From positions 2,170,001 through 2,234,000 of the forward strand of contig NC_063069.1 in assembly GCF_022605165.1 (NCBI RefSeq): a DNA stretch of 64,000 nt, read 5' to 3'. Under the pieces are notes generated by a model. That model was not told the DNA's origin. It searched no databases and saw only the letters and a list, made by a program, of their open reading frames with translations. Both the position numbers and the translations under genes were made by a program. This stretch comes from Purpureocillium takamizusanense. Lineage: Eukaryota; Ascomycota; Sordariomycetes; Hypocreales; Ophiocordycipitaceae. This document shows positions 46,575 to 59,083 of the stretch, piece after piece. Each line of letters begins with the position of its first letter. Position 1 is the stretch's first letter.

Positions 46575-48791
46575 GTTCTGGCCTTTTCGCCATGTACTAG
46601 CGTACAAGGGTTCTTTGAGATACGTGAACTCAAGTCTCATTGAAGGTCACCGCCATACTGCTGTCTGTAGCGACGTAAGAACCAGGGATGGTTGGTGGAC
46701 CTTGAACTCAAGTACGCAGTATGGCGAGGTGGGGGTCTGGCAGTTGGGCCAGCAATGTGACGTGGAGTTTGCGGGGCATTGCGGGGAATGGCATCGTCGG
46801 ATTCGTGCGACCGGCTTTAGGCAGGCAGGGAAACATCATACGAGTGAAGCATCAAGGTCCATCGACGCCGCCTTGATGTGCTTCGTAGCCAAACAACTGG
46901 CTGCAAAGTTATCGCGTGGGGGGGTTGGCAAGAACATAGTTTGTCGCCGAACACCGCATGTTTCCATCGCTCTCATAAACGAGGATCGTGCCGCGTTTTG
47001 GATGGATCACCTCGAGATCCGAAGTCTCATCGTACGAGAGAGATACTACAGGGACACCGGCGAATGGTCCAAGTTGCGGGCCGCGCACCATCCAGACGCC
47101 TCCAAGACAAACATCAGAACCAGTTGGCACATCAGTCCCACTGTGGACCCCTTGCCTGCTCTTCAATGGGCGATTGTGCAACCATGCTAATGTACAAAGG
47201 TCCAATGGGGACATTGATGGCTTCGTCACGGGCTCGGAGGCCCTAGCCAGAGTTGGCTCAACTGCCATGCACACCATCTGTCCGATGGAGATTTGCGTCA
47301 ATAGAAACAAGGCCATCTCCGAGTCCACTGAACCTGTTATGATACGGTTCAAGCACAACGGCGTCCAGTTTGACTGCAACCTCGTATGTCCGATTCGTTT
47401 CTTGGCTCGAGCGCGTGGTTGTAGGGTGGACACCCCTGTCGCAGGAAGCGGTTTATAAAAGGAACACCATCACTCCCGTGCAGCTAGGGCCTCTCGAATC
47501 ATTTTTCTATCTGGGCGAACAACTGCGTCCAAGTTGCAAGTGTTTCATGGGTACTGCCACAGGCGGGCTTCGTCATCAACGCTGATCTCCCGGGCTCTCA
47601 TGTTGCAGACTCGGCAGAGGCACTGGCAGGGTCGAATCTTGAGTGGCTTGAAGACTAGCGGGCATGCAATACGTGCCTGACAGGACGGCATAGCACACGT
47701 AGGCACGGTCAATTCGTATCGTTTGAAGTGGTGATATTTTTTACTCGTTGTGTGGCCTGCATTGCAACAGTGACGGTGTGGCATCAACTCAATGGCTGTG
47801 CATCACTTGCAGAAAGCGTATAATACATACAGGGTTCCCCCTTCCTGTCGGGTTGCGGCAGCGTCAATACCTTTTCGAGCTCGCAAAGCAGGACTTTGGT
47901 TGACATGGAGCGCCGGGGGGCGGCCTGACGGCACGGGGTCCTGCAACACTTGCAATCAATGTGCGACCGATCTGCGCAACTTGACATGCATTGATACGAA
48001 GTACGAAGCAGCCAACGGCTCAATTTGTTACCACCTGAGCCCAACATCGTCAACCACTTCCGCAGCACTGCAGCATGGAAGACGGAATGACCTGATGCTC
48101 GGCGCGCGCCCGACTCCGGCAACGTTTCCGCATTCACGGAACTAAATCAAGGGCAGCAGCCCCCCTGGTCACACCCATTCAATGTTTGTTGTTGGATCAC
48201 ATGTTGCGGCCTTTTGAGATCGACGTGATACCAAATCCCACACCGCTTGCAACACCACGGATTGAGAGAAGCCTTGGCACCGCCTCATTGCGAATATCTG
48301 CCTCCGACCAAAACATGCCACGCAGGCTAACGTGCCCAAATGGCAATAACGTGACCATCACACACACCCAACAAAGGCCTTGTAACATGTGAAGGCGTGT
48401 CCCGAGCCATGACATTGGACGGGGCCCCTCGTGGCGGCGTAACGCTGCGCCTTGCGAGGCAAAGCTCCAAGGTGACGTCGCCAACTGCTTTGTGCTCGCG
48501 CACAATCAACTCCGCGCGCGCTGGGAAAAAGACCCGCGAGTTGCGTCATGGCTGCCCACGTCGCGCGGCAAGGGATGCGATCTGCGGGGTAGAGCAGGGC
48601 TGTGTGATGTGGCAGGATATTTATATCCATGTCTGCTTACATCCCCACAAAGACCAAGCCCATTAAACTCGTCGCCCGTCTTTGCAACATCGATAAACCT
48701 GCTGCCTTTCCAGTCAGTGCTTCTGGAACCACAGATTCGCAAGACGGAGAGACACGGCACGCGCTTGGGCGAAGAAACAAAACCATCCATC
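46575..48791. other. Intergenic region without convincing gene
   Basis: About 2.2 kb. Overlapping frames of 191 residues (plus, 46615-47190) and 174 residues (minus, 46909-47433) occupy the same DNA, and neither shows motifs or a family pattern. An isolated TATAAAA lies at 47454-47460, with no clear gene after it. Confidence 0.45.
48613..48626 (+). promoter_or_regulatory. Palindromic TATA-like element upstream of DUF427 gene
   Basis: GGATATTTATATCC is a near-palindrome about 165 bases before the start codon and contains a usable TATA core. Function is inferred from position. Confidence 0.35.
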
Positions 48792-49786
48792 ATGTTGAGA
48801 CCAGGGGCACATGGAACCGAGTAAGCGCAGCGCACACCAGTCCCCCGCAGCTTGTACGAAGGAACAGCTGGTCGCTAATCCATTTGGGTACTTCTTCGCC
48901 CTCGAACCGATAAAGCCTCGCCGAGCTGGCGGGCTACCTCCTCCAAAATGGCCCGCGCAAAGTGCATCACACGTCCCGGCGCGTGCGCGTCGTCCTCGCG
49001 CACCGCACCATCGTCGATACGACCGCGGCGGTCCACGTCTGGGAGCACGACGGTTACCCGCACTACTATGTGCCGCACGGCGAGCTCACGGCCCGCGGCT
49101 GCACCTTGCGCGACAAATCGCTCGTGCGCAGTGATAGCGTCACCCGCGCCGCCGTCGTGGAGCTCGTAGTTCCCGCGCGGGACGGTCTCCGCGAGTTCCG
49201 GACCGACCGCGTGCTGCGATTCACCGAGGACAGGAGCCTGGGAGCCCTGGCCGGGTTGGTGAGGTTGGAGTTTGGATCCATGGGTAAATAAATACACCAA
49301 CGCTCTCATTGAGGGCGCCCGCGTTGCATTGAGGGGTGTGACTAACGTCCTACACGTGCAGATCAGTGGCTCGAGGAGGACGCCGTGATATACGTGCATC
49401 CCAAGGACCCATTCAAGCGAATAGACGTCCTCCCCTCATCGCGTCCAGTCGAGATCAAGGTTGGTGGCAAGACAGTAGCCAAGGCACCCAACTCCGTCCA
49501 CCTACTCGAAACGGGCTTGCCAACGAGGTACTACCTATCGGCCGGTGCCGTAGATCAGTCGTCCCTCCGAAAGAGCGACCTAGTAACACGATGCCCATAC
49601 AAGGGGGACGCCGAGTACTACCATGTTGTCGTCGATGGGACGCAGCACGACGACCTGGTGTGGTATTACCGACTCCCGACGCACGAGAGTGCGGGAATAG
49701 CAGGCTTGCTGTGCTTTTACAACGAAAAGGTCGATGTGTATCTAGATGGAAAGCTGCAAGAAAAGCCAAAGTCGCCGTTTTCCTAG
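48792..49786 (+). CDS. Tandem DUF427 domain protein
   Basis: Three exons (48792-48820, 48916-49283, 49362-49786) give 273 residues. The first exon is only 29 bases; it supplies a start (MLRPGAHGT) and a phase that opens ELAGYLLQNGPRKV, the usual beginning of the family. Domain 1 covers about residues 15-115 (VRVVLAHRTIVDTTAAVHVW, HYYVPHGEL). Domain 2 covers about residues 145-260 and shows the DUF427 signature clearly: KVGGKTVAKAPNSVHLLETG, LPTRYYLSAG, CPYKGDAEYYHVVVDG and ESAGIAGLLCFYNEKVDVYL. The biochemical role of DUF427 is unknown. No signal peptide or membrane helix is seen, so it is probably cytosolic. Domain order and length fit fungal members. The short first exon is the least certain element. 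Confidence 0.86.
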
Positions 49787-52700
49787 TCAGGGCGGCCAGG
49801 GCGGCCGGGTTGCTGGGTGACTTCAGTAGCAATCATCATTGATGCCAGGGATTCCACCCCTTTTTCGTGTTCAGGAGGAGTCAGGTACGGTGGCGCTCGT
49901 AGTCCCCTTGCAATGCCTCGAGCCGCTTGCCGTGCCCCTGATACTTGCAGGAACTCGCCATGGCTTGCGCGTCGTCACAGGGGCAGCCGCCAGAGAAATG
50001 ACCCGACGCCGCTGTTGGCTGCGCATCTAAGCCACAGCGCGGCTTCAGCAACCTTGAACGTGCCGAGGCGATTTCGCCGCTGTAAGAGGCTGCCGCGCCC
50101 GAGCGCGAATGCTGCAGCAAACAAGATGCCGGTGGCAACGTCAAGTTGAGTTCGAGGCTGGCCCGGACCCCAGGTCTTTGTGCAATGTGATGCGGCTACC
50201 CGCACGGGAAATGAGTTCCTGCAGCCATGACGCAGCTGCATATCGATCATGACAATCGTGTTACCACCTTCGGCCTGTCGGTTGGCTTCGCGGCTCATCG
50301 AGTTCAATAGCCTCTCGCAGAACAGTGCTCGCTGGAATTGACCTGTTGGGTCCATCTTCATCTTGACAAACCTGCAGTGGGAGGCAAGTTGACGATAGCT
50401 AGGAACCACGCAGGTATATGCAGGCCTTGGATGACCCTACCTTCCCAGACACAACAAAGCCTTCAAGGTGCATAGTGAGTGAGTTTTCGTTTGACCCAGC
50501 CGCTTTCTTCAAGAGATTGCAGAGGGAGCCAGGCAGCCAACCCAGTTGATAAACATGACTGGCGGCCAAGAAACAAGGCCAGGGCTGAAGGCACACTAAA
50601 TCACATACTAATGTTATGTGTTTCGATAGCTCGTGCTGAATGCTGTTGGTGGTTCAAAGTGAAGAACCGCGTGGCCTGAGGCACAACGCAGACATCTGTC
50701 TGGGGCACCGGCAAACACGTCAGCATGGATCACGCGGCTCCTTGGTTCAAAGCAGTTCGTGGTTTGCATGCCGCCTCACACGACATGAGTTGATGTTGTT
50801 TTCCGCGACATCCCAGTGCACGCAACGGGCATGTCCCAGCGACGTCGCACACGGCATTGCCGCGGGCTGGGATCAGGATGAGCATGTCTTCCCGGCACCG
50901 ACATCGCCAGGGCTGGGGGGCACCATCAGAGACTAGACTCTTCTCGCGCCGGGCGGCTGAGAAGGCTACCGAACCCAAGTGTCAGGTACCGGCAGGTGAG
51001 GCGTCGAGGCGTGCGGGCGTCACGGTCACGGTTTTTTTTTCTTTTTCGGCAGAGCGGCTGGAGCACAGTCCCAGGACTTTTCCTGACAGGGCTGAAAGCC
51101 TCCGGAAGGAGGTACTGCTACATTGCACTGTATTGTAGACGTCCCTTGCAGCGGGTGCCTGCGCACAGAAACGCCTGCTCCCATGCAGTGCGTCGGCAAC
51201 ATGTCGACCCCCATGCCTGGTAGCAATGTGGCAACGGCATTTTGCATGGTAGGCGAGATCTCGTGTCGCACGAAATATGCATCGGGATGCGCGACAAGGC
51301 CTTGACCGATTGCACATCCAGCTCGGACAGCCTAGAGTCCCGACAACGGACCGCCATCGTGACCATGCAAAGAATGGACAGACTATCATTGTCCGCGATG
51401 AGGCTACGGAAACATAGCGTCGCACGTGGGCCAGGGGGGCTGAGGGTCCGGATCGGATCTGGCTTCCACGTATACGGGCACACCGACGGGGCGGCGGGGC
51501 GCAAAGGAAAACTTGGTGAGTCGGAGGACGAGGGTGTCGGGAGACGAGACCAGAGGGCGAGATCAATATATTGACACAGCCGCACCACTGGGCAGCGCCT
51601 GATTCGGCCGTCGAGCGACACAAGCACTTCGCGTGGCCGAGGCGAGACCTGCTGGTCGAGAATTGGGCGCGGATGAGAAGCGCCGCGCTTCGTCGGCAGA
51701 AGGGTGTGGCGTGGTGGCAGGCAGGATTGTGGGAGCAGTGGTGCCGGCGGAGCCTGCCGGCTGCGCCAGTGCGGCGCGACTCGGGTCTGGAATACGAGAC
51801 GATCGATGATCCGTCACGCTGGCAGACGCACTACGACTGCGAAGTGCTTGGGTGCGTTCCTTGGCGACAACGCTGTTCCAAGCGTGGCAATGGCCGTCGG
51901 GAACGAAGCTGCTCTACTTACTGGGTGGTGGGAAAGGCGAACGAACAAAGCATTGTTAGTTCCCGCGCCGAGAACGTACCTACCACGGCGGCGCGGCTGC
52001 GGCGGCGCCGTGTCTGAGATGCGATGCAACGCTCCTGTGAGAATCACGGCAACGAACGGCATGGATGGCGACAAAAGTCGTGGCCTCATCCGTGGTGCGG
52101 CTCGGGGTCTTTCCATGGCGCCAGCACAAAGGAAAGCACAGGTAGGCAGATAGGTAGGTAGGATGGAGGCACAGATTCGCAAACCCACCAACTAGGTAGG
52201 TACAGTAGCAACCTCGACACTCGAACCAACAGGGCCGCCGTCGTCGACCGGGCGGGCCTCTATGAAGAACAAAGCAAAACGAGAAAAGTCGTTCCTACCG
52301 CACCGTAGCGCCCAGCGCCCACGCACGCACGCCCCTCGCTCGCAACAACCCGATGGGCACAAATTTAGACACCTCCCATCCCATCCGCAGTACGAAGTAA
52401 GGCAGGAAGGACCTCGATATCCCCTGTCCGGCGCGCCCTCTTGGGCTGCCCAGAAGCCGCTAGCTCGGCGCGCTAGCCGGCGCGGCGCGTCGTCGCCATT
52501 GGATGGGCCCATCGTCAGGGTGTGCCAAGGTCGCCGGGGGGGACACACCAACGGCGCCGGGGGGGACACACCAACGGCGCCGGCACAAAGGGAGCCCCCC
52601 CCCCTAAGCGTGTGCGAAAATGGCGCCGAGCTTTCCATCCAGGGGCGGCGCCGGGGCCACCAAAAACGCTCAGGCACACCCGACAGCGCACCGCCGTGGG

Positions 52701-53519
52701 AAGCGGCGCCTCAGCGGGGGCAGGCACCGCACCGTTCGCGCCGACTCCCGTCCCGTGTTAGCTGGAGCGCTCACCTCACCTCACCGCACCTCACAGGGCT
52801 CGAGTCTGCGCAGCCCAGGCTGAGCCGGCGGCTCGGGGGGCCTGGCCCGGGCGAGATCCATTCATGTTAGGTCCATCCACGCCAGGCCACCGATTCTCAC
52901 CTGCGCCTATCCGCCTGCGGGTTCCCACCTGAGGAACCGCAGGTCCACACCCTCAGCGGGCGTTCGACGCTGGCTGGGCATGCCCAGAGCTGGGGGGAGT
53001 GTTCTCCCGTTCGCCGCAGTAGGCATGTACCTTCTAACGGCCTTCCTCGCAGGGCAGTACCTCGTAGTCTGTACCTGGCCCTCCGCCCTCCACCCTCCCC
53101 CCGCCAGTGGCACAGCCCGGCTCACTGCACCCGTCGCCTGCAGCATTGACGAATCGAGGCTGCAGGTGCCAGGTGCATCCCGAACTTGGGAGCCCGAGTC
53201 CAGAGCCCCGGTCGCTGCAAATTTCCCGGCACCCACGCCCCACGACCCATCGTCGAGCTTCCGCAATGGTTGAACGGTGCCATCGCTCGGGTCGCCCATC
53301 CGCCCGAGAGACCACCGAGAGAATAAGACGGCGGCCCGGCCCCATCGACACCATGGCCGCCGCCGTGGGATCTCCCCTTCGCTCGCCCATCCTGCTCTTC
53401 GTTCGCTGTGCAGAGTAGGTGACGATATACCGACCGCCTTCTCCCCTCGCTACAGGGAGGAAGAGCACGTCGTCGATGACAGCTACGCTCGTTACATCCA
53501 TACCCCTGTCGTCGCCAAC
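49787..53519. other. Long gene-free, GC-rich intergenic region
   Basis: About 3.7 kb with no recognisable gene. Frames of up to 213 residues at 51.0-52.2 kb and 202 residues at 52.3-52.9 kb are Arg/Pro/Ser-rich, overlap on both strands and lack motifs. It contains a 23-base tandem repeat at 52532-52577, AGGT-type simple repeats near 52140-52205, and short CACCT repeats at 52768-52792. The right end is the promoter of the WSC gene. Confidence 0.5.
52532..52577. repeat. 23-base tandem duplication, GC-rich
   Basis: Two adjacent perfect copies of a 23-base unit that starts CGCCGGGGGGGACAC, followed by the first six bases of a third copy. Each unit holds a run of seven G. It looks like a simple slippage or duplication event in non-coding DNA. 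Confidence 0.8.
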
Positions 53520-56500
53520 ATGAAAGCCGTCTGCGCTGTGTTCGTGGCCGCCCTCGCCGGGCTGGCTCACGGGCTGGCCTCGACGGATACCATCACCTGG
53601 GGAGGTGACAACACCCGGGCTGGTTACCAGACGTGAGCCCTTCTCTCGCTTGACATTGGGTCGCGCCGCCGCTGACACAACTATGGCCCAGGAACCACAA
53701 CATGGACCCGGCTGTTGTAGGAAGCTCACAGTTTGGACAGCTTTTCAAGACAAAACTTCCCGGCCAGTACAATGGCAACCCGGAGCAGATCTTCTCTCAG
53801 CCGCTCGTTTACACCCCCAAGAGCGGCACCAAGCAGTACGTCTACTGGGCTACCACGCAGAACAACCTCTACAAGCTCGACGCAAAGACGGGCGAGATCG
53901 TCGCCTCTCGCAACCTACACATTCCCTTTCTCACGGCTGATCTCGACGGCTGCGTGGACATCAACCCCACCGTCGGCGTCACCTCCACTGGTGTCATTGA
54001 CCCCGACACCGAGACGCTCTACCTCACGGCAAAGACCTATCTCAACCAAAACGGCGGCAACGGCGCTCAGGGACGCCCCAATGGCCGATACTACGTCCAT
54101 GCCATTGACCTCAACGACCTTTCCGAGAAGCCCGGCTTCCCCATCGACCTCGAGGGACTCATCGCGCGTAACAACCCCACCCGTATGTTCACCGGCGGCA
54201 TCCACCACCAGCGCCCGGCTCTTCTGCTCACCGGCGGTTACATCTACGCCGGCTTTGCGTCGCACTGCGTCCAGTACAACTTCACCGGCTGGATCGTTGG
54301 CTGGGACAAGCAGGGCAAGATTGTCGAGAAGTGGGCTACCGAGGGCCAAGGCGTGCCTAACACCATCAAGGGCGGTGGTATTTGGATGTCTGGCGGTGGT
54401 CTGGCTTCCGACGACGCTGGTTCTATCTGGGCCGCCACCGGCAACGGCTACGCGTCTCAGTTGGCCAACGTCCCCGTCAAGGGCTACAACCCGCCCACGT
54501 CTCTGGAGGAGGCCGCCATCCACATGACCCAGAACACGGACGGCAGCTTGAACCTGGTCGACTTCTTCATGCCGTGGGAAAAACAGGCGCTGGACGGTGC
54601 AGACAAGGATCTCGGCACGAGCCCCTTGGAGATTCTGCCATCGGCATTCTCTTGCGGTGACGCCAGGCGCATCGGCGTTGTCACGGGCAAGAGCGGCAAG
54701 ACGTACTGGCTCAACCTCGACAACCTTGGCGGCTACAGAAACGGCGCCGATGGCCTGGACGACGCCATCCAGGTCTACCAGAACCCCAACTCGGTCTACG
54801 CCGGCGCTGGCGTCTATCCCCTGGAAGGTGGATACATCTACATCAACGTTATTCAGTACCCCACGGCCGTCTTCAAATTTTCGTGCAATGGCGGCAAGGC
54901 TTCTTTCACCAAGGTCGCCGAGTCGCCCGCTGCCAACGCCTACATCCTCGGCGTCAGCCACGGTACTGTCACGTCGCTCAACGGCCAGCCGGGCACCGGT
55001 CTGCTCTGGGTCACGGACGTCCAGGGCCTGAATCTCAAGATCTACAATGCTGTCCCCAAGGATGACAAGCTGGTCATGATCAACTCCTTCAACATCCCCG
55101 GCACGATGAAGTTCACCCGGCCCGTCTTTGGCGACGGCACCGTCTACGTCGGCACGAACCAGGGCTTCGTCTACGGCTTTGGCTCCCCCGTCAACGTCCC
55201 CTTGAACTGCACCTCACCCGTCGACTTCGGCAACGTCGATATCGCCAACAGCAGCGCCTCCAAGCCAATCAGCTGCACGGCCAACATTGACGTCACCGTC
55301 ACCGGCATCGCGCTAGACGACCCCACCAACTTCCAGGTCTCTGGTGTTCCCACGCTGCCGGTCCAGGTCCCCAAGGGTCAGTCGTTTACGTTCAACGGCA
55401 TCTTCAAGCCCACCAGCGTCGGCTTCATCTCCGATGATATCCTCGTCAACACCACCAACAGCATTGCCGGCTACAGCACAAGCACCCACACGCGTCTCAC
55501 TGGTACAGGCCAGAGTTCGGGGGCTCTCCTCGGCCTCAGCCCGAACACCATCACCTTCAAGGGTGTCGTGACGGGAGATGACCCCAACGGCGTCACAGAG
55601 ACCCTCGTTGTCTCCAACAGGGGCAACGCCCCCCTGTCCATCACGCAGGTTCTGTACTCGAGCACGAGCTCGACTGGCCCGTACGCATCGTGGAGCGGTC
55701 AAGGCGACCTAGTCGTTGGCAAGTTCACGTTGAAGCAGATCCCCACGGCCGTTGCCGCGAACCAGGGCGCTACTGTCAACGTCGTCTTCGACTCCTCGAC
55801 CAGCGGCACGTATTCTGGATTTGTCAAGTTTGTGAGCAACGGCGGCAATGCGACCGTCTCCATCGCCGGCTCGTCTGGCCCGGCCGCAAGTGCCCTGCTT
55901 GAGTTCCAAACGCCCGACGGCAGTGGTTGGGTCAAGTTTGACAACAGCACTGCCTTCACGTTCGGCAACGTCACGGAGAACACGTCGAGGTCTCTCAAGT
56001 TCCGCATCACCAACACCGCTCCCACGGATGGCGTCAAGCTCTCCCTGACGGTGTCCAAGCCTCCGTTTGGCGTTCCTGGACTCATCCGAGCCGCCAACCA
56101 GATTGACCTTGCGGAAGGCACGTCGCTCGCCCCCGGCGAGAGCGGCAACGCGACCCTCACCTGCACCGTGCCCAAGTCACAGTGGAACGTCGACCCATAC
56201 AACGGAACGGCGCAGTGGACGCTCAACACCAACGACCCCAAGCTGGGAAAGCAGTTCATCCAGTTCTTCTGCAACGCCGTTGCCGAGCAGGCGGCCCCTC
56301 TGCTGCCCAATGGGCAGGGGCAGTACCGCTACGTGGGCTGCTTCCAGGACAACACCCCCGGCCGCCAACTGCCAAACCAGCTCTTTGCCAACGACAGCCT
56401 CACTAATGCCCAGTGTATCACCGCTTGCAACGGCAAGGGCAATGTTTTCTGCGGTACCCAGTACCATCGTGAATGTTGGGGCGGCAACACCATCCCGCTC

Positions 56501-58670
56501 AACAAGGTGGACGACGTAAACTGCAACTTTTACTGCTCTGGTGATGTCCAGCAGACGTGTGGTGGTAACGGCGCGAACGAACTGTCGGGCAATACCTTCA
56601 TGTCACTTTTCGCCGACTCTCTACAATGGGATGGAAACTCTACCAAGCCTCCCACCTCGGGTCCCATTGTCAACCCTGGCGTCTCCGGCTACGGCAGCAT
56701 CGGCTGCTACACTGAAGGCACCAATGGCCGTGCGCTCCCCAACGGCGCAGCCGTCGCTAAGAAGACGGTCGCGAACTGCGTCAATGCCTGCAAGGTCAAC
56801 TCGTACACGTACGCCGGCGTGGAGTACGGCGGCGAGTGTTGGTGCGGCAATGCCCTCGGCGCAGGCTCGGTCCCTGCGCCGGACAAGGACTGCGGCATGC
56901 TGTGCAATGGTAAGTGAACTGATGCTCGATCAAACACCTGGTGGGCTTGCCTGACATTAGACAGACAACTCGACTGAGTACTGTGGTGGCTCGTCTCGAC
57001 TGAACGTCTACAAGCTCGGCAGCCAGGTTTCCAGCTCGTCGTCATCGGCCCCCGCCACCTCGTCTACTCCCGCGACGGACTCCACCACGGTAACGACTCC
57101 CACAACTCCCACCACCTCGGCGACGCCGACTCCCACGGGTCCTTCAAGGAAACAGACCGTTGGCAAGTTTACTCGTCAGGGATGCTGGACCGAGACCAAC
57201 AACGGTCGGGCCCTCTCTGACAAGACATTCGCCGCCGATACGATGACGTTGGAATCGTGCGCCTCGTTCTGCGACGCCTTCACTTACTTTGGTGTCGAGT
57301 ACGGCCGAGAATGCTACTGCGGCAATGCCCTACGCGCAGGCAGCGTGAAGGCTGACAACCAGGACGACTGCTACTTCCCTTGCCCTGGCGACAAGAGCGA
57401 ATACTGCGGTGCTGGAAGCAGGCTCGAGTTGTACATGCTCCCCTCGTCTAACCAGACTTCGTCCACCTCGTCTGCTTCACTAGTAGACACGGCCCTGTCG
57501 GCAACATCCACGGCTCCCGCCAATATCAGCAGCAGCAGCCCGGCAACGCTCACAACCACTACCAGCACAAGCACCAGCAGCTCGGCTACTCCGACACCAA
57601 CCGGCCCTGCCATCAAGCCCACCGTCGGCGCATTTGCCTTCCAGGGTTGCTGGACTGAGGCGACCAATTCCCGCGCGTTGAAGGACAAGACATACGCCAA
57701 CGACGCCATGACCCTTGAGTCCTGCTCCGCGTTCTGCATCGGCTTTACGTACTTTGGTGTCGAGTATGGACGCGAGTGCTACTGCGGCAACGCTCTGCAA
57801 GCTGGGAGCGTCAAGGCCACGAACCAGGGCGACTGCTCGTTCCTCTGTCCCGGTGACAAGTCCACGTACTGTGGCGCGGGCAACAGGCTGCAACTGTACA
57901 TGCTTGCGCCTGTGTCGTCGAGTTCGACGTCTGCTGCAGCCGTCAACACGACCAGTGCGTCGGCCGCGCCAGCCTCTAGTTCTTCTAGTTCAGCGGCGCC
58001 CACCACTCTGACAAGTTCAGATTCCTCTACTCTGGCGCCGACCACTGCCACAACGTCGGTCTCCACGAACAGCACGAGCTCCAGCACTCCTACCACCTCG
58101 ACGACCTCGTCCTCTCAGACGCCTACCACAAGTACGTCTTCGAGTGCCGCAGACAGCACAAGCTCTACGAGCAGCACGAGCTCCAGCGCTGCTGCCACGT
58201 CAACGTCCTCGTCCTCTTCGGCTCAAACATCGACCACGACTACGTCTTCAAGTTCTACGAGCAGCACAAGCCTCAGTACCACAACCTCTACCTCCACCTC
58301 CACAACGTCAGCATCGCCCACGCCTACCGGACCCATTGTGTGGCCGGGCAATGCCAACTTTACGTACTACTCTTGCGTTCAGGAGCCGTCTTCAGGCAAG
58401 CTCATGGAGAAGCAAGTGTACAACAACGGCACCAGCATGACCATCGACCTGTGCCTGCAGAAGTGCTACATGTACAAGTGGGCGGGTGTCGAATATGGTC
58501 GCGAATGTTGGTGCGGCAACAAGCTCAACCTGGCTGGCAACACGGGTGCCACACCCGGCAAGAATGTCACAAACTCGCAGTGCAGCTTGCTCTGCCCGGG
58601 TGACAAAAAGGTATACTGTGGTGCGGGCGGCAGACTGCAGCTGTATTCGAACAACGCCACGACCACATGA
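53520..58670 (+). CDS. Large secreted multidomain protein: PQQ-like propeller, ASH-type modules, five WSC domains
   Basis: Three exons (53520-53632, 53692-56909, 56965-58670) encode 1678 residues. A signal peptide (MKAVCAVFVAALAGLAHGLA) leads into about 500 residues resembling a quinoprotein/PQQ-type beta-propeller (VYWATTQNNLYKLDAKTGEI is typical). From about 536 to 900 there are Ig-like modules of the ASH/choice-of-anchor kind (SPVDFGNVDIANSS). Five WSC domains lie near residues 914-1000, 1038-1129, 1179-1270, 1333-1424 and 1576-1673, each with the cysteine pattern around ECYCGN or ECWCGN. WSC domains bind carbohydrates or surfaces. Ser/Thr-rich linkers, longest at 1425-1570, are probably O-glycosylated. 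The C-terminus (NNATTT) is hydrophilic, so no GPI anchor or membrane helix is seen. A secreted wall-associated adhesin or sugar-binding enzyme is likely. WSC3 and WSC4 are strikingly similar to each other. Confidence 0.93.
57168..57905 (+). repeat. Tandemly duplicated WSC3-WSC4 coding modules
   Basis: Within the large gene, WSC3 (57168-57443) and WSC4 (57630-57905) are equal in length and roughly three quarters identical by eye at protein level. Shared blocks include FTYFGVEYGRECYCGNAL. The flanking Ser/Thr linkers differ. This indicates a fairly recent internal duplication. Confidence 0.75.
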
Positions 58671-59083
58671 GAGATTGGCATAAATAAAGCACTGCAGGGG
58701 GTCGCAGCGACTCACGGCTGCACGTGAATATGGTTTCTTTGGTACATATGCTATTGGCGCATCGGGATATAAGATGAAAATATCGGACATACGTGACATA
58801 AATTACACGTCTATTAGAGAACAGATCATATGTCGCAAACATTAACTAGTAATCAACTTTCAGCGGGCAGCTTTGGCCTCTCGCTCAAGGAACTGGTATC
58901 GTGAAGTGCATCATGTCCAACGTTGGGCGCATGGAGCAACTAGCCCGTGGAAATGGGTAACTGTCAAACGCCCGCTAATTCAAAACAAAAATGGTATCCC
59001 CCATGGCATTCCGTCGTCAAATTTCAGTGCGTTGCTTTTTTCGTGTTGTTCGATCTGCGCACGGGGCCCTTGGGCGCGTCCGT
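58671..59083. other. Convergent intergenic region
   Basis: 3' regions of two convergent genes, AT-rich at 58730-58860. No gene seen. Confidence 0.6.

Noticed and set aside
46615..47433. Overlapping 191-residue (plus) and 174-residue (minus) frames
   Set aside because: They share the same DNA, have no motif, signal peptide or believable exon partners, and neither strand is favoured.
51571..52153. Two overlapping plus frames of about 148 residues
   Set aside because: Trp/Arg-rich in unrelated frames, with no shared pattern or domain.
52264..52870. 202-residue Pro/Arg-rich plus frame
   Set aside because: It passes through the 23-base tandem repeat, has no motif, and a minus-strand frame of similar length overlaps it.
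53915..54961. 348-residue minus-strand open frame
   Set aside because: It lies antisense to the propeller part of the WSC gene and is a GC-driven shadow.
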